Positions 28,882 through 38,413 of a stretch of DNA of 64,000 nt are shown here, piece after piece. Below the pieces are notes generated by a model, which had not been told where the DNA came from, did no database searches, and saw nothing but the letters and a program-made list of their open reading frames with translations. The DNA comes from Bacteroidota bacterium (GTDB lineage Bacteria > Bacteroidota > Ignavibacteria > Kryptoniales > JAKASW01). The stretch's first letter is position 1, and each line of letters starts with the position of its first letter. Both the position numbers and the translations under genes were made by a program. The stretch spans positions 1 to 64,000 of the forward strand of contig JAKAGT010000001.1 of assembly GCA_021825585.1 (NCBI GenBank), in the 5' to 3' direction.

Positions 28882-30394
28882 TCAGTATTTCTCCAATCTC
28901 TCAGCTGCGATATACCAGGGTAAAACCGAATACCTCGGCGTGCCGCCATACGACGCTTCAGAACGGTATCCGGAATACGACACGAACTTCGGCATCAGCG
29001 GGACACACAATCCTGCATATGAAGGAGTCCGCGGAGTGTTGTACCTGCTCGGTCTTGACGAGACTCACTACGGCACCCCGGAATGGAACCCGCTGAAGGA
29101 TGTCATAACTCCGGGAGATACGGTCGTAATAAAACCGAATTTCGTGCTGAGCGACCATTACAAGGGGGGAAACCTTTTCTCGATCATTACACATCCCTCC
29201 GTGATTCGGGCAGTTGTGGACTATGCTTACAAGGCGCTGGGCGGCGACGGGCGAATCATCATCGCCGACACCCCGCAGATGGATTGCGACTTTCAGGAGC
29301 TGCTCGAGCGGACACACCTCCTCTCTATATCCGATTTGTACCGGAGAAAATTCGGATTCGAGATACCGATCAGAGATCTGAGGAATTTCTGGTTCAAATA
29401 TAAGGACGAAAATTACGTCGCGAGCCAGGAGAACAGGAAGAAGCTTCCCGGCGATCCGGAAGGAAGCGTCGTCGTCGACCTGGGGCAAAGGAGCGCTTTC
29501 GCCGCCGTTCAGAACACAAATTTCTACGGTGCCGACTACAACAGGGACGAAACCATAACACATCACATGAACGGCCGGCACGAATACATGGTGTCGAATA
29601 CGATCCTCAGCGCAGATGTCCTGATATCGGTCCCGAAGCTGAAGGTGCATAAGAAAGTCGGGGTGACGCTGAATGCAAAGGGGCTGGTGGGTACGATCAC
29701 GAACAAGAATTATCTCGTTCACTACACGCTCGGTACCCCCGAAAAGGGAGGCGACCAGTTTCCCGCTAACTTCCTGAAGGGGAAGGCGAAGCTAATAGTC
29801 AAAACGCAGAGGTTCCTCTACGACGCACTTCTCGCAAAGCAGAGCCGCTTCGGCAGCAAGTTGTTCCGACTGGCGTACGAGCCGTACCGGAAATTCCTCA
29901 AACCGTTTCTGAAGAGGACCACAGAGGAGCTTGTGCTCTTTGACGGCGGGAACTGGCACGGCAACGACAGTGCATGGCGAATGGTGTCAGACCTGATGAA
30001 GGTTTCCGTCTACGCCGACAAACGAGGCGTATTGCAGCAGAGCCCGCAGCGAAAGGTCTTCTCTGTAATAGACGGCATCGTCGGAGGCGAAGGAAATGGC
30101 CCGCTGTTCCCGGATGAAAGAAGAGCCGGGGTGGTGATTTCAGGCTATAATCACCTCGGGGTCGATATCGCCGCCGCAAGGCTGATGGGATTCGACTGGC
30201 AGAAGCTTCCCTGGGTCATGGACCTGCTGCACAACAAGCATTTCAACTTCTTCACGAGTGAGCCGGAGAATATCAGGACCGTGAGCAACAGGAACGAGCT
30301 GACCGACATCATGCATTCAGATAATTCATTCCTGTCTTTCGTACCGCACCCCGGATGGGTGGGACACATCGAAATCAAGTTGCGACCTAAGTAA
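28859..30394 (+). CDS. DUF362 domain-containing protein
   Basis: VITPGDTVVIKPNFVLS; DVLISVPKLKVHKKVGVTLNAKGLVGTI; overlaps the preceding gene. Confidence 0.85.
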   Translation: METMKDLSQYFSNLSAAIYQGKTEYLGVPPYDASERYPEYDTNFGISGTHNPAYEGVRGVLYLLGLDETHYGTPEWNPLKDVITPGDTVVIKPNFVLSDHYKGGNLFSIITHPSVIRAVVDYAYKALGGDGRIIIADTPQMDCDFQELLERTHLLSISDLYRRKFGFEIPIRDLRNFWFKYKDENYVASQENRKKLPGDPEGSVVVDLGQRSAFAAVQNTNFYGADYNRDETITHHMNGRHEYMVSNTILSADVLISVPKLKVHKKVGVTLNAKGLVGTITNKNYLVHYTLGTPEKGGDQFPANFLKGKAKLIVKTQRFLYDALLAKQSRFGSKLFRLAYEPYRKFLKPFLKRTTEELVLFDGGNWHGNDSAWRMVSDLMKVSVYADKRGVLQQSPQRKVFSVIDGIVGGEGNGPLFPDERRAGVVISGYNHLGVDIAAARLMGFDWQKLPWVMDLLHNKHFNFFTSEPENIRTVSNRNELTDIMHSDNSFLSFVPHPGWVGHIEIKLRPK

Positions 30395-30403
30395 GAACTG
30401 CCG

Positions 30404-30625
30404 TCATCGATGCCCGTGCGCGGCCTTGAGTGCCACCCGCTCCGCACAAGAAGAGCGGAACCGCATTTGTTCTTGCTGCCAGGGCAGGCGGTTTTCCCAG
30501 TTCAGCATCAGTCCCCTGTCTATGTAATATGAAACCCCCAGGCTGGCGTTGTTTGTAATGTATCTTTGCTGTTCATTCCGGTCATGGAATGTCAAACCAA
30601 AGGATTCGGTGATCGACGTCACCAA
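30404..30625 (-). CDS. small ORF with beta-strand-like composition, possibly a remnant
   Basis: TTG-start ORF; SFGLTFHDRNEQQRYITNNASLGVSYYIDRGLMLNWENRL. Confidence 0.25.
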   Translation of the reverse strand: MVTSITESFGLTFHDRNEQQRYITNNASLGVSYYIDRGLMLNWENRLPWQQEQMRFRSSCAERVALKAAHGHR

Positions 30626-30672
30626 CCTGTCAACGCAATTGTCCGCGAAGGCACTTGAAATATCGGGAGTTT

Positions 30673-31212
30673 CTATCCAGCCGTATTTGAAACCAGTTTA
30701 CCTCTGCATTCGGGGCAGAGCCTTTCCGTCTTCATGTCTATCTCTTCAACCCCCGTCGAGGAATGCATGACGCATAAATAATCGTTGCAGTGGAGCAAGC
30801 CGAAAGTGTGTCCGAGTTCGTGAACACTCTCTTTGAGGAGGCGCAGGTGGAGCAATTTCCTGTCTGCTCCGAGTCCGTATAACTCATCATTCAGCCTGTG
30901 CGAAGAGACCACTGCCACTTTACCGTCAAGCTGCGCCTCGCCGAACACGTAGGTGAGAACCGGAACAAAGAGATCGCCCGAAGTCACCCCCAGTATTCTC
31001 CCGTCGAAGTCATCGAACCTATCGAGCAGAGCGGAGATTAGCGGTGTAGAGCCGTATTGGTTGCGCGACACATTGAAGGCAAACGACCCTTCGAGCGTCT
31101 GGGACCGGGATACTTCAACCCTCGGCCCAAACGCCCTGGTAAGGGGCTCCACCAGCGGATCGAGGAGGGAACGATCTATCGGGCTGATCGCCACGATTAG
31201 TATTGAAGACAT
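30673..31212 (-). CDS. amzA: archaemetzincin-family zinc metalloprotease
   Basis: HELGHTFGLLHCNDYLCVMHSS…CPEC zinc/cysteine signature. Confidence 0.87.
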   Translation of the reverse strand: MSSILIVAISPIDRSLLDPLVEPLTRAFGPRVEVSRSQTLEGSFAFNVSRNQYGSTPLISALLDRFDDFDGRILGVTSGDLFVPVLTYVFGEAQLDGKVAVVSSHRLNDELYGLGADRKLLHLRLLKESVHELGHTFGLLHCNDYLCVMHSSTGVEEIDMKTERLCPECRGKLVSNTAG

Positions 31213-31244
31213 TGTCCAGGGCTCTGGTCCAGACGGGCAGGTTC

Positions 31245-32609
31245 CTACGGTCTCTTCAAGCCGTACTTCGAGATTTTGCTGTACAGAGTCACGCGGTCAA
31301 TTCCAAGAGCTTCGGCAGAACGCGTTATGTTCCATCCCATTTTCTGAAGCACCTTTTCGATGTGTATCTTTTCCCAGCTCGTCAGCAGATCGTTCTGGGG
31401 TGAATTCTGTTCCTGAATCTGAGACATCTGGAACGGCAGATCCTCCGGCCGGATAACGGGGGGTTTGGCAAGTACCATGGCGCGCTCGATCACGTTTTCA
31501 AGCTCGCGGACGTTACCAGGCCATCTGTTTCGGATTAGCAGGTCCATAGCTTCCGGGTCGATATCGATCGTCGGCTTGCTCATCGAAGCGGCATATTTTT
31601 TCACAAAATGATTTACCAGCGGCGGAATGTCGACGCGCCTCTCCCTCAACGGGGGAATGAATATCGTAAACACATTTAACCTGTAGTACAAATCCTCGCG
31701 GAAACTTCTGTCGGCTATAGCCGCCTCCAGGTCTCGGTTGGTGGCGCATATGATTCTGAAGTCGCTTGAGATCATTTCATTGCCGCCAACCCTTGTGAAC
31801 TGTTTAGTCTCCAGGACCCGAAGAAGCTGAACCTGCATCTTTTGACTGATCGTCCCAATCTCATCGAGAAAGACTGTCCCTCCGTCGGCCATTTCAAATT
31901 TCCCTTTGCGGCGGTATTGTGCACCCGTGAAAGCGCCCTTCTCATGGCCGAAGAGCTCGCTTTCAAGGAGTGTCTCCGGAACCGCTCCGCAGTTGACCGT
32001 GATTATCGGGAAATACTTTCTCGAGCTGTTTGCATGAATCGTCCTGGCGACAAGCTCCTTGCCGGTACCGCTTTCTCCGCGAATCATGACGGTGGTATCC
32101 GTCTGGGCTACGGTTCTCGCCAGGTCGATCACCTTCTGCATCTGAGGGCTTTCCCCTACAATCTCATCCGCCCCTGAGAGCTCGGACATCTGCTGGCGCA
32201 GCCTCCAGTTCTCGTCGGTAAGTTTTTTCGCCCTGAACGCATTTTGAACGAGATGTGTCAGGTGATCAGGATCTACCGGCTTTGTTATATAGTCGAATGC
32301 TCCCTCTTTCAACGCCTGAACCGCAGTGTCGACTGCGGCGAACGCAGTAATTATGATTATCAAGGCGTCCTTGTCGATCTCCTTCAGCCGCTTCTGCAGT
32401 TCCAGTCCGTCCATGCCGGGCATCTTTATGTCCAGAAGCATAACATCCCAGGGGCCTTCATTCATCAGACTCAATGCGCGATTGGCGTTTTCCGCCGTTC
32501 CGACCCGGTAGCCGTCTTCCTTGAACCATTTGCTAAGCGAGTCGCGAACCGACAGCTCATCATCAACTACCAGTATGCTCGGTTGAAGCGCTTTATGATT
32601 GTTTGCCAT
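31245..32609 (-). CDS. sigma54-dependent response regulator (NtrC family)
   Basis: receiver ([17 protein letters not shown]), AAA+ [21 protein letters not shown] loop, C-terminal HTH. Confidence 0.96.
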   Translation of the reverse strand: MANNHKALQPSILVVDDELSVRDSLSKWFKEDGYRVGTAENANRALSLMNEGPWDVMLLDIKMPGMDGLELQKRLKEIDKDALIIIITAFAAVDTAVQALKEGAFDYITKPVDPDHLTHLVQNAFRAKKLTDENWRLRQQMSELSGADEIVGESPQMQKVIDLARTVAQTDTTVMIRGESGTGKELVARTIHANSSRKYFPIITVNCGAVPETLLESELFGHEKGAFTGAQYRRKGKFEMADGGTVFLDEIGTISQKMQVQLLRVLETKQFTRVGGNEMISSDFRIICATNRDLEAAIADRSFREDLYYRLNVFTIFIPPLRERRVDIPPLVNHFVKKYAASMSKPTIDIDPEAMDLLIRNRWPGNVRELENVIERAMVLAKPPVIRPEDLPFQMSQIQEQNSPQNDLLTSWEKIHIEKVLQKMGWNITRSAEALGIDRVTLYSKISKYGLKRP

Positions 32610-32627
32610 GCTCTCTTCTCAATTCTT

Positions 32628-34247
32628 TTACAAGCTTGAAATCTTGTCCGCAACCGGCTCGGAAGGGTTCACCGGGAGAGTTATTGTGAACGTGGTCCCT
32701 ACATTGGACTCCGATTGAACATCAACCCTTCCGCCGTGTCTCTCTACGATACCGTGAACGACAGCAAGGCCGAGCCCCGTCCCCTTCCCGTCCTTCTTCG
32801 TCGTGAAGAACGGCTCGAAGATGTGTTCCATGTCTTCCTTGTTTATGCCAATTCCGGTGTCGACAATTTTTATCTCAACGCCGCGTTTTTTCTCCTTCAT
32901 TCTCATCTCGACAATGAGTGTTCCCCCATCGGGCATTGCCTCTATCGCGTTTATTTCGAGTGCAATCAGGGCCTGCTCAATTTGCTGCGGGTCACAGGTA
33001 GCTTCAGTGTGCCCTTCCGGCATTTTAAGCTCACACTTCACGTTGTGCATCGTAAGATGATGGGCTATCAGCTTCAGACTCTGTTCTATGATTGACCTAA
33101 GGTCCTGCGGCTGGAAATCGCCCACCTTTTGCCTGGAAAACAGGAGAAGGTTGCTGACAATATTGCCGCATCGGGCGCTCTCGTCAGCTATCATCGCAAG
33201 TTCTTCCTGCATCTCTTTGATTCTCTCCTCGGGGATGCTTTCCTTGCCGATTTTCTTCCTCAGCAGCTTAGCATACGCGAGTATCCCCGCAAGAGGATTG
33301 TTGAGTTCATGAGCTACGCTTGCGGCAAGCTTCCCCAGCGATGCCATTTTTTCCATCTGCACCATGTTCGACAGCGCCCTGCGCAGTTCCGCCGTCTTCT
33401 GCTCCACCTTGTCCTCAAGTGTGTATGCCCATTGTGTCAGTTCATCCCTTGCACGGCCGAGCTCTTCGGTCATTTCATTGAATGATGTCGCCAGATCCCC
33501 GATCTCGTCGGAAGAATGCACCCTTATCCTGTGGTCGAGGTTTCCCTTCATGATCTCCTGTGTTCCCTGTGTCAGTTTCCGTACGGGGATATTAACCATA
33601 ATCCAAATAAATAGTCCGGCAAAGACCGTGACGCTCAACACCATTAGAGCGCTGCCCATGTAAGTCGACGCTCTCAATTGGGCAAGGTCCGCATCCATAC
33701 CTTTCAGCGGAAGCATGACATCAAGCACTCCGAGCACAGTCTGGGACGACGGATGCTCGTGACACGGGGCGTTGTAGCAGCTGGGCTCATTCCTGATCGG
33801 TGTTATCACTCCGAGAACCCTGTAGCCCCTCGGCGAATAGAAGATTCTGGTCAGGGCCGAGGTCCTGTTCGTCGGAAGACTCTTCCCGGGGCTGTGGCAG
33901 ACATTGCAGGCTTCTGCGTTCATGTTGACATACCTGCCCACTTCCGTTTCGACGCTGGAATATGTTATCTCACCCCGCTTATTGTAAATCCGGATCGCCT
34001 CTATCCCGGGTTCGGTTCCCAGCGTGTTGATCGTCTGATAAATATCCTTGCGCCTGTTCTCGAGCATGCTGTACCGCGTGGACCTCTTTATGAGATCACT
34101 TGTCCGCAATGCCCAATCTGTTGTAATGCTCAAATACTTTTCATAGTGCCAATTCAGCATGACGGTTGTGAAGATTCCCGTAGAAACAAGCATTACGAGA
34201 AGTACGATTACGAAAAGCCTGAAGGCCAGAAATTTAGTGATACGCAT
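32628..34247 (-). CDS. sensor histidine kinase with predicted periplasmic c-type heme motif(s) and HAMP
   Basis: two TM segments; CNVCH and CYNAPCH in the sensor domain; HAMP; VAHELNNPLAGILAYAKLL; DTGIGINKEDMEHIFEPFFTTKKDGKGTGLGL. Confidence 0.92.
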   Translation of the reverse strand: MRITKFLAFRLFVIVLLVMLVSTGIFTTVMLNWHYEKYLSITTDWALRTSDLIKRSTRYSMLENRRKDIYQTINTLGTEPGIEAIRIYNKRGEITYSSVETEVGRYVNMNAEACNVCHSPGKSLPTNRTSALTRIFYSPRGYRVLGVITPIRNEPSCYNAPCHEHPSSQTVLGVLDVMLPLKGMDADLAQLRASTYMGSALMVLSVTVFAGLFIWIMVNIPVRKLTQGTQEIMKGNLDHRIRVHSSDEIGDLATSFNEMTEELGRARDELTQWAYTLEDKVEQKTAELRRALSNMVQMEKMASLGKLAASVAHELNNPLAGILAYAKLLRKKIGKESIPEERIKEMQEELAMIADESARCGNIVSNLLLFSRQKVGDFQPQDLRSIIEQSLKLIAHHLTMHNVKCELKMPEGHTEATCDPQQIEQALIALEINAIEAMPDGGTLIVEMRMKEKKRGVEIKIVDTGIGINKEDMEHIFEPFFTTKKDGKGTGLGLAVVHGIVERHGGRVDVQSESNVGTTFTITLPVNPSEPVADKISSL

Positions 34248-34428
34248 GGTTTTTGAGACGCCTCTTGGCAGTTTTCACAATTCTTATGCCGAGAAGGGTC
34301 ATGACTTCAGGAGAAGATAGTGGCTCAAATCAGGATGAAATCGGCCCCGAAAGAGATAGCCAGTGACGACTCAGGAGTCGGGGTCTCGAAATTGGGTTGG
34401 GACGTGGCATAATTCCGCGAACTTCTTT

Positions 34429-35253
34429 TCAAGTCCTGATAGCCAGCATTTTCTGCAGGAGAAATAGGAGCTTCTGAGGCCCGAGAAAATCTCTCAAATT
34501 CCTCGTGCGGGTTCCACCATCCAACAAAGTGACGCCGAGAGACGGGACATGCTGATACTCTTCGATTATCTCGTGTTTGAACTGCTCCATCTGACTGCTG
34601 TACTCCATTCCGATTTCCTGAGCGTTCAGGAAACGCCTCGTTGTATTCTCTCCATCGGTCACTTCCAGATCACTTATCCAGCCCTTTCCGTACGGATCAT
34701 TCTTAATGAGGGCTGCCGAATCCTTCAGTTGGAAATTGCTTCGGACGACCCTGCCGGACAACGGCGAACGGACCGCTACCGTCCCGTCTTCGCATATCAT
34801 CCATGCGAGCGGATTGTTGATGGCCTGCAGGGCGCCCCGCGGGGACAGTATCACGCTCCCCAGGCTTTCAAGGAGAAAGGCCGCGTAATGGTCCAGCCCT
34901 ATACGATATATGTTGTCTTGCTCTTTCATAACCCAGACGTGATTACGTAAATACGATCTGTCGGCAGGCAATGAGACAGACATTGGGAGGGCAAAGAAAC
35001 CGTTGAGCAAGCTGACGAGCATTTCACAACCAGATACGGCCTTCTCTTCGATTTTCGCTTCTACTGATCCGGCCGCCTTGGCGGTTAGAGGCATAGAAGA
35101 GGGGTGGGACTGTCGGTGCATGACTTGATCGAACGGGCAGTCCTCACATTCAAAATTACGGTCACACAACTTGTACGAGACCAGTCCCGCTTCAACCCAA
35201 ATACAATTCATTTCGCCATCCGGGATCACTCTGTTGATCATTTTGTTTTCCAT
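34429..35253 (-). CDS. glycine cleavage H-like domain protein with N-terminal cysteine motif
   Basis: CIWVEAGLVSYKLCDRNFECEDCPFD; HVWVMKEQDNIYRIGLDHYAAFLLESLGSVILSP…SPLSGRVVRSN…DPYGKGWI. Confidence 0.75.
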   Translation of the reverse strand: MENKMINRVIPDGEMNCIWVEAGLVSYKLCDRNFECEDCPFDQVMHRQSHPSSMPLTAKAAGSVEAKIEEKAVSGCEMLVSLLNGFFALPMSVSLPADRSYLRNHVWVMKEQDNIYRIGLDHYAAFLLESLGSVILSPRGALQAINNPLAWMICEDGTVAVRSPLSGRVVRSNFQLKDSAALIKNDPYGKGWISDLEVTDGENTTRRFLNAQEIGMEYSSQMEQFKHEIIEEYQHVPSLGVTLLDGGTRTRNLRDFLGPQKLLFLLQKMLAIRT

Positions 35254-35278
35254 GCCGCACCGCCTCTATGAATCATGT

Positions 35279-36574
35279 TTATTTGGCTTCCATTCCAAAC
35301 GTATGCGCACTTTTCAGTTGAGCATTGTCTTCCAGCACGACGACCTCGTAGCTCTCAGCATGCGCAGGGGCCTCCGCGTGAACCTCCTTGGGAAAGACCG
35401 CAAGATTCTTCGCTGCCCATGCGAAGGTGCCGAACCCGACCGCCACTATCATCAATGTAACCGAAATTTCCATCCAGCTTGGGAAATAGTTGACGCCGAA
35501 CTGGCTGTAATAACGCTCAATGGATGTAATGCTGACATCCATTCGGTTCAGGACGAATCCTGAAACAATGAGAAGCGCGGTGTAAAACAGGCCCCGCTTG
35601 CTCTCTCTCACTTTCGGGATCACTAGTAGTACCATAGGAAGAACCACACCGCCCAATATTTCGACCCAATACAATACCCCCTCCAGATTGAACGTGGAGA
35701 GATAAGGCGCAAGATGATAGTTCAATATATCTTCTATCTTCAAAACGAGGTATATCGCAAGGGCGACTGCACTTACTTTCCCCAGCTTTGAGAGTATCGG
35801 CATTTCGATCTCCCTGTGGAAAGCGCGGGAGCTGATGAACGACTCAATTGTCACCATTGCAGGTCCGACCGCCACGGCAGATATGAAGAAGAAGAAAGGA
35901 AGGTTGCCGGAATACCACAGCGGGTACATCTTCTCGGGCACAATAAGGTAAAGTGATCCCAGCGATGACTGGTGCAAGGTGGAAAGCATTACGCCGAGTA
36001 TCACAAGAGGGACGATCACTTTATGCACGGCGTGAACCGCCCTATGCATTCTCAGCCGTTCGAAGAGCATCGGGCTGAACTCCAGAGCAAGGACCGCCGT
36101 ATAGAGAATCACGCACCATGCAACCTCGAACATAACCGAATGGGGATTCCACATCACCATCGGATGCCAGATGTTCCACGGTCGCCCCAGGTCGAATAGG
36201 AGTGCAAAGACGACCAGCACATAGCCAAGAAAGGCCGTAAGTACGGAAGGCCGCACGATCGCCTGATATTGGTCCAAGTTGAAGACGTAGACCGCAGATG
36301 CTACGACGAAGCCGCCGGCTGCCAGACCGACGCCGCACAACACGTCGAAGCCGATCCACAGTCCCCACGGGAAATCATCACTCAGATGAGTCGCGGCGCC
36401 AAGCCCAAACAAGAATCTCACCACAGTCGAGTATAACCCTGCGGCAACGAGAGCCAGGAAAACAGATTTCCAGAATGTCATGTGCCTGAACCAATTAGTT
36501 ATGTTCGAAAGGAATCCGTTACTTTTCATCTTTTCCTCCGGCGATTTGCCTTTTATCTTCTGACGCGACAGCAT
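35279..36574 (-). CDS. NrfD/HybB-type integral membrane quinone-reactive subunit
   Basis: polytopic; GLGAATHLSDDFPWGLWIGFDVLCGVGLAAGGF; DLGRPWNIWHPMVMWNPHSVMFEVAWCV; likely start at 36529 (MKSNGFLSN) or 36574. Confidence 0.88.
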   Translation of the reverse strand: MLSRQKIKGKSPEEKMKSNGFLSNITNWFRHMTFWKSVFLALVAAGLYSTVVRFLFGLGAATHLSDDFPWGLWIGFDVLCGVGLAAGGFVVASAVYVFNLDQYQAIVRPSVLTAFLGYVLVVFALLFDLGRPWNIWHPMVMWNPHSVMFEVAWCVILYTAVLALEFSPMLFERLRMHRAVHAVHKVIVPLVILGVMLSTLHQSSLGSLYLIVPEKMYPLWYSGNLPFFFFISAVAVGPAMVTIESFISSRAFHREIEMPILSKLGKVSAVALAIYLVLKIEDILNYHLAPYLSTFNLEGVLYWVEILGGVVLPMVLLVIPKVRESKRGLFYTALLIVSGFVLNRMDVSITSIERYYSQFGVNYFPSWMEISVTLMIVAVGFGTFAWAAKNLAVFPKEVHAEAPAHAESYEVVVLEDNAQLKSAHTFGMEAK

Positions 36575-37325
36575 TCGGCTTTCCCTCCCTCATTTGTTCT
36601 TCATACTCCGCCACCTTTTTCTTGCGGTTGGTCAGCCACCAGAATCCTGCCATGAGTGTGCTACCCCACACGAAATAATCGGGTATCTTCTCCATAATAT
36701 CCAATGTGTATTGCGGGAGCGCTCTCTTCGGAAGGGAAGGTGGGAACCCGAGCTCGGAAAAATCGACTCCGGCAAGGTAAATAGTCGATGTGCCACCGAC
36801 TTCGGTCTCCCCAAAGACATGCTGGACGTATGTCTTTGGATTCTCCTTGATCTTTTTCTCTGCCTCCTGCAGCAGGTCATCACGATATCCGAAGATGCGG
36901 GCCTGAGCGGGACAAGCTTCGACGCACGCCGGCTGCTTCCCGTTCTCAGTCCGCTCAAAGCACATGTCACATTTTGTTATATGGGGGTTTGCCTTGTTCC
37001 ATTGGTATTTCGGAATCTGGAATGCACATGCTTGCATGCAATAGCGGCACCCAATGCACTTGCTCTCATCGTAAACCACCGGTCCTTCCGCCGTCTTGTG
37101 GAGAGCGCCTACCGGGCAAACAGAAGCGCACGCGGGTTCCTCACAGTGCATGCAAAGCCTGGGAACATATGTTCCTCCCCATTGCTGCACAACCGTGTTC
37201 TTTTCGCACGACAGTTCGTGGACCTCCGTATGCGGAAAGCCCCACCTGTCGGCGCAGGCTTCCTCGCATGACATGCAGCCTATGCATTGTGTTGTATCTA
37301 CTAAAATACCTACTTGCTTCTTCAT
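36519..37325 (-). CDS. HybA/PsrB-type 4Fe-4S ferredoxin subunit with C-terminal TM segment, no Tat signal visible
   Basis: CIGCMSCEEAC, CMHCEEPACASVCP, CIGCRYCMQAC, CDMC…CVEACP; IPDYFVWGSTLMAGFWWLTNRKKK. Confidence 0.9.
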   Translation of the reverse strand: MKKQVGILVDTTQCIGCMSCEEACADRWGFPHTEVHELSCEKNTVVQQWGGTYVPRLCMHCEEPACASVCPVGALHKTAEGPVVYDESKCIGCRYCMQACAFQIPKYQWNKANPHITKCDMCFERTENGKQPACVEACPAQARIFGYRDDLLQEAEKKIKENPKTYVQHVFGETEVGGTSTIYLAGVDFSELGFPPSLPKRALPQYTLDIMEKIPDYFVWGSTLMAGFWWLTNRKKKVAEYEEQMREGKPNAVASEDKRQIAGGKDEK

Positions 37326-37351
37326 GATGGTTCTCCCTTTGACATTTGCGA

Positions 37352-38086
37352 TTAGGACTTAATGGAGGTGGCGGAATCGGCCGACGCCAGGAAATCGTTT
37401 TCAAATTTTTTCCAGACCTCCTGCGGTGAATGCTCCATTACATCGTCTACCGGCACACCGCCGTCCATCAGCGTAGCTCCAGCCAACGCCGGAGAACCAG
37501 ATCCTGCAAGCGTCCCCATTTGTGCGGTTATAAAATTCCTAAACCTCTTAATCTCGTCCTTCAACCATTTTGCCGCTTCACTCCCGATGGAAAGCTGTTT
37601 AATCTCGTCCGCCAGGTCCGACGGCTCCATGACGGCAATCCATCCCGCCTTGTACGGTTCTTTCCTTAGCATGTCGGGAAAGTGAATCAGCTCATCGTTC
37701 ACAGCAACGACTTTTCCCGAGATCGGGGCACGGAAAGATAACGTCTTCGTTCCCTGTCTCACGGTGAACAACTTCTCGCCCCTCGCGAACCTGCCATCCT
37801 GGGAAACGACGGTCACCTGGTCAACCGCGCCCAGAATTTTCTGGACGAAATCGTCAAGTCCTACTCTTGTCAACCCGTCCGGAAGGAGTTCGACCCATGT
37901 GTGCCCCTTACCAAAGAAATAGGCCTTTGGAATTACAAACCTCGGCTTGGACAAAACCTTGACCGCCGGAGACAATGCGGCCTTACGTTTCTCGGCACGC
38001 TGCACGAAATAATCGATTACGAAGAAAACGATTATCGTCGCGACAACAAACAACGCAACCATTTTGAACCTCCTAAGATTTAACAA
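37352..38086 (-). CDS. membrane-anchored glycine cleavage H-like domain protein
   Basis: N-terminal TM (MVALFVVATIIVFFVIDYFVQ); KGHTWVELLPDGLTRVGLDDFVQKILGAVDQV…APISGKVVAVNDEL…PYKAGWIAVMEPSD. Confidence 0.82.
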   Translation of the reverse strand: MLNLRRFKMVALFVVATIIVFFVIDYFVQRAEKRKAALSPAVKVLSKPRFVIPKAYFFGKGHTWVELLPDGLTRVGLDDFVQKILGAVDQVTVVSQDGRFARGEKLFTVRQGTKTLSFRAPISGKVVAVNDELIHFPDMLRKEPYKAGWIAVMEPSDLADEIKQLSIGSEAAKWLKDEIKRFRNFITAQMGTLAGSGSPALAGATLMDGGVPVDDVMEHSPQEVWKKFENDFLASADSATSIKS

Positions 38087-38413
38087 TTAGTCTTCGAGAT
38101 CCCTCAGATTCAAACACACCGGTCAATCTCTATGATGACTTCCCTTGTGAACCTTAATATCTTCTCTTTCATACCTTGAATCTCTTTTCGTTACTACACC
38201 ATGTATCCTCAACTATCGTTCCGAAAGTGCCGGCGCGGGGAATTTTTTTGATCATCATAGTCATCCATTTTGTAATTACTTACGGCTGTCGCTCGACGGG
38301 AGAGGAGAACTGCGGTTAAGTGGAAAAGGAGCGAATGTAAAGCAACTCAACACCCCGAAATGCGGAAACGTTGAGATTCCTTATCGGCGTGAGAAATAGG
38401 CGGATTTTGTGGC

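Noticed and set aside
38217-38238. possible sigma54 promoter (minus strand CCGGCACTTTCGGAACG)
   Set aside because: The -24 half is acceptable (GGCAC) but the -12 GC is missing (GAAC), so not called although a sigma54 activator is nearby.
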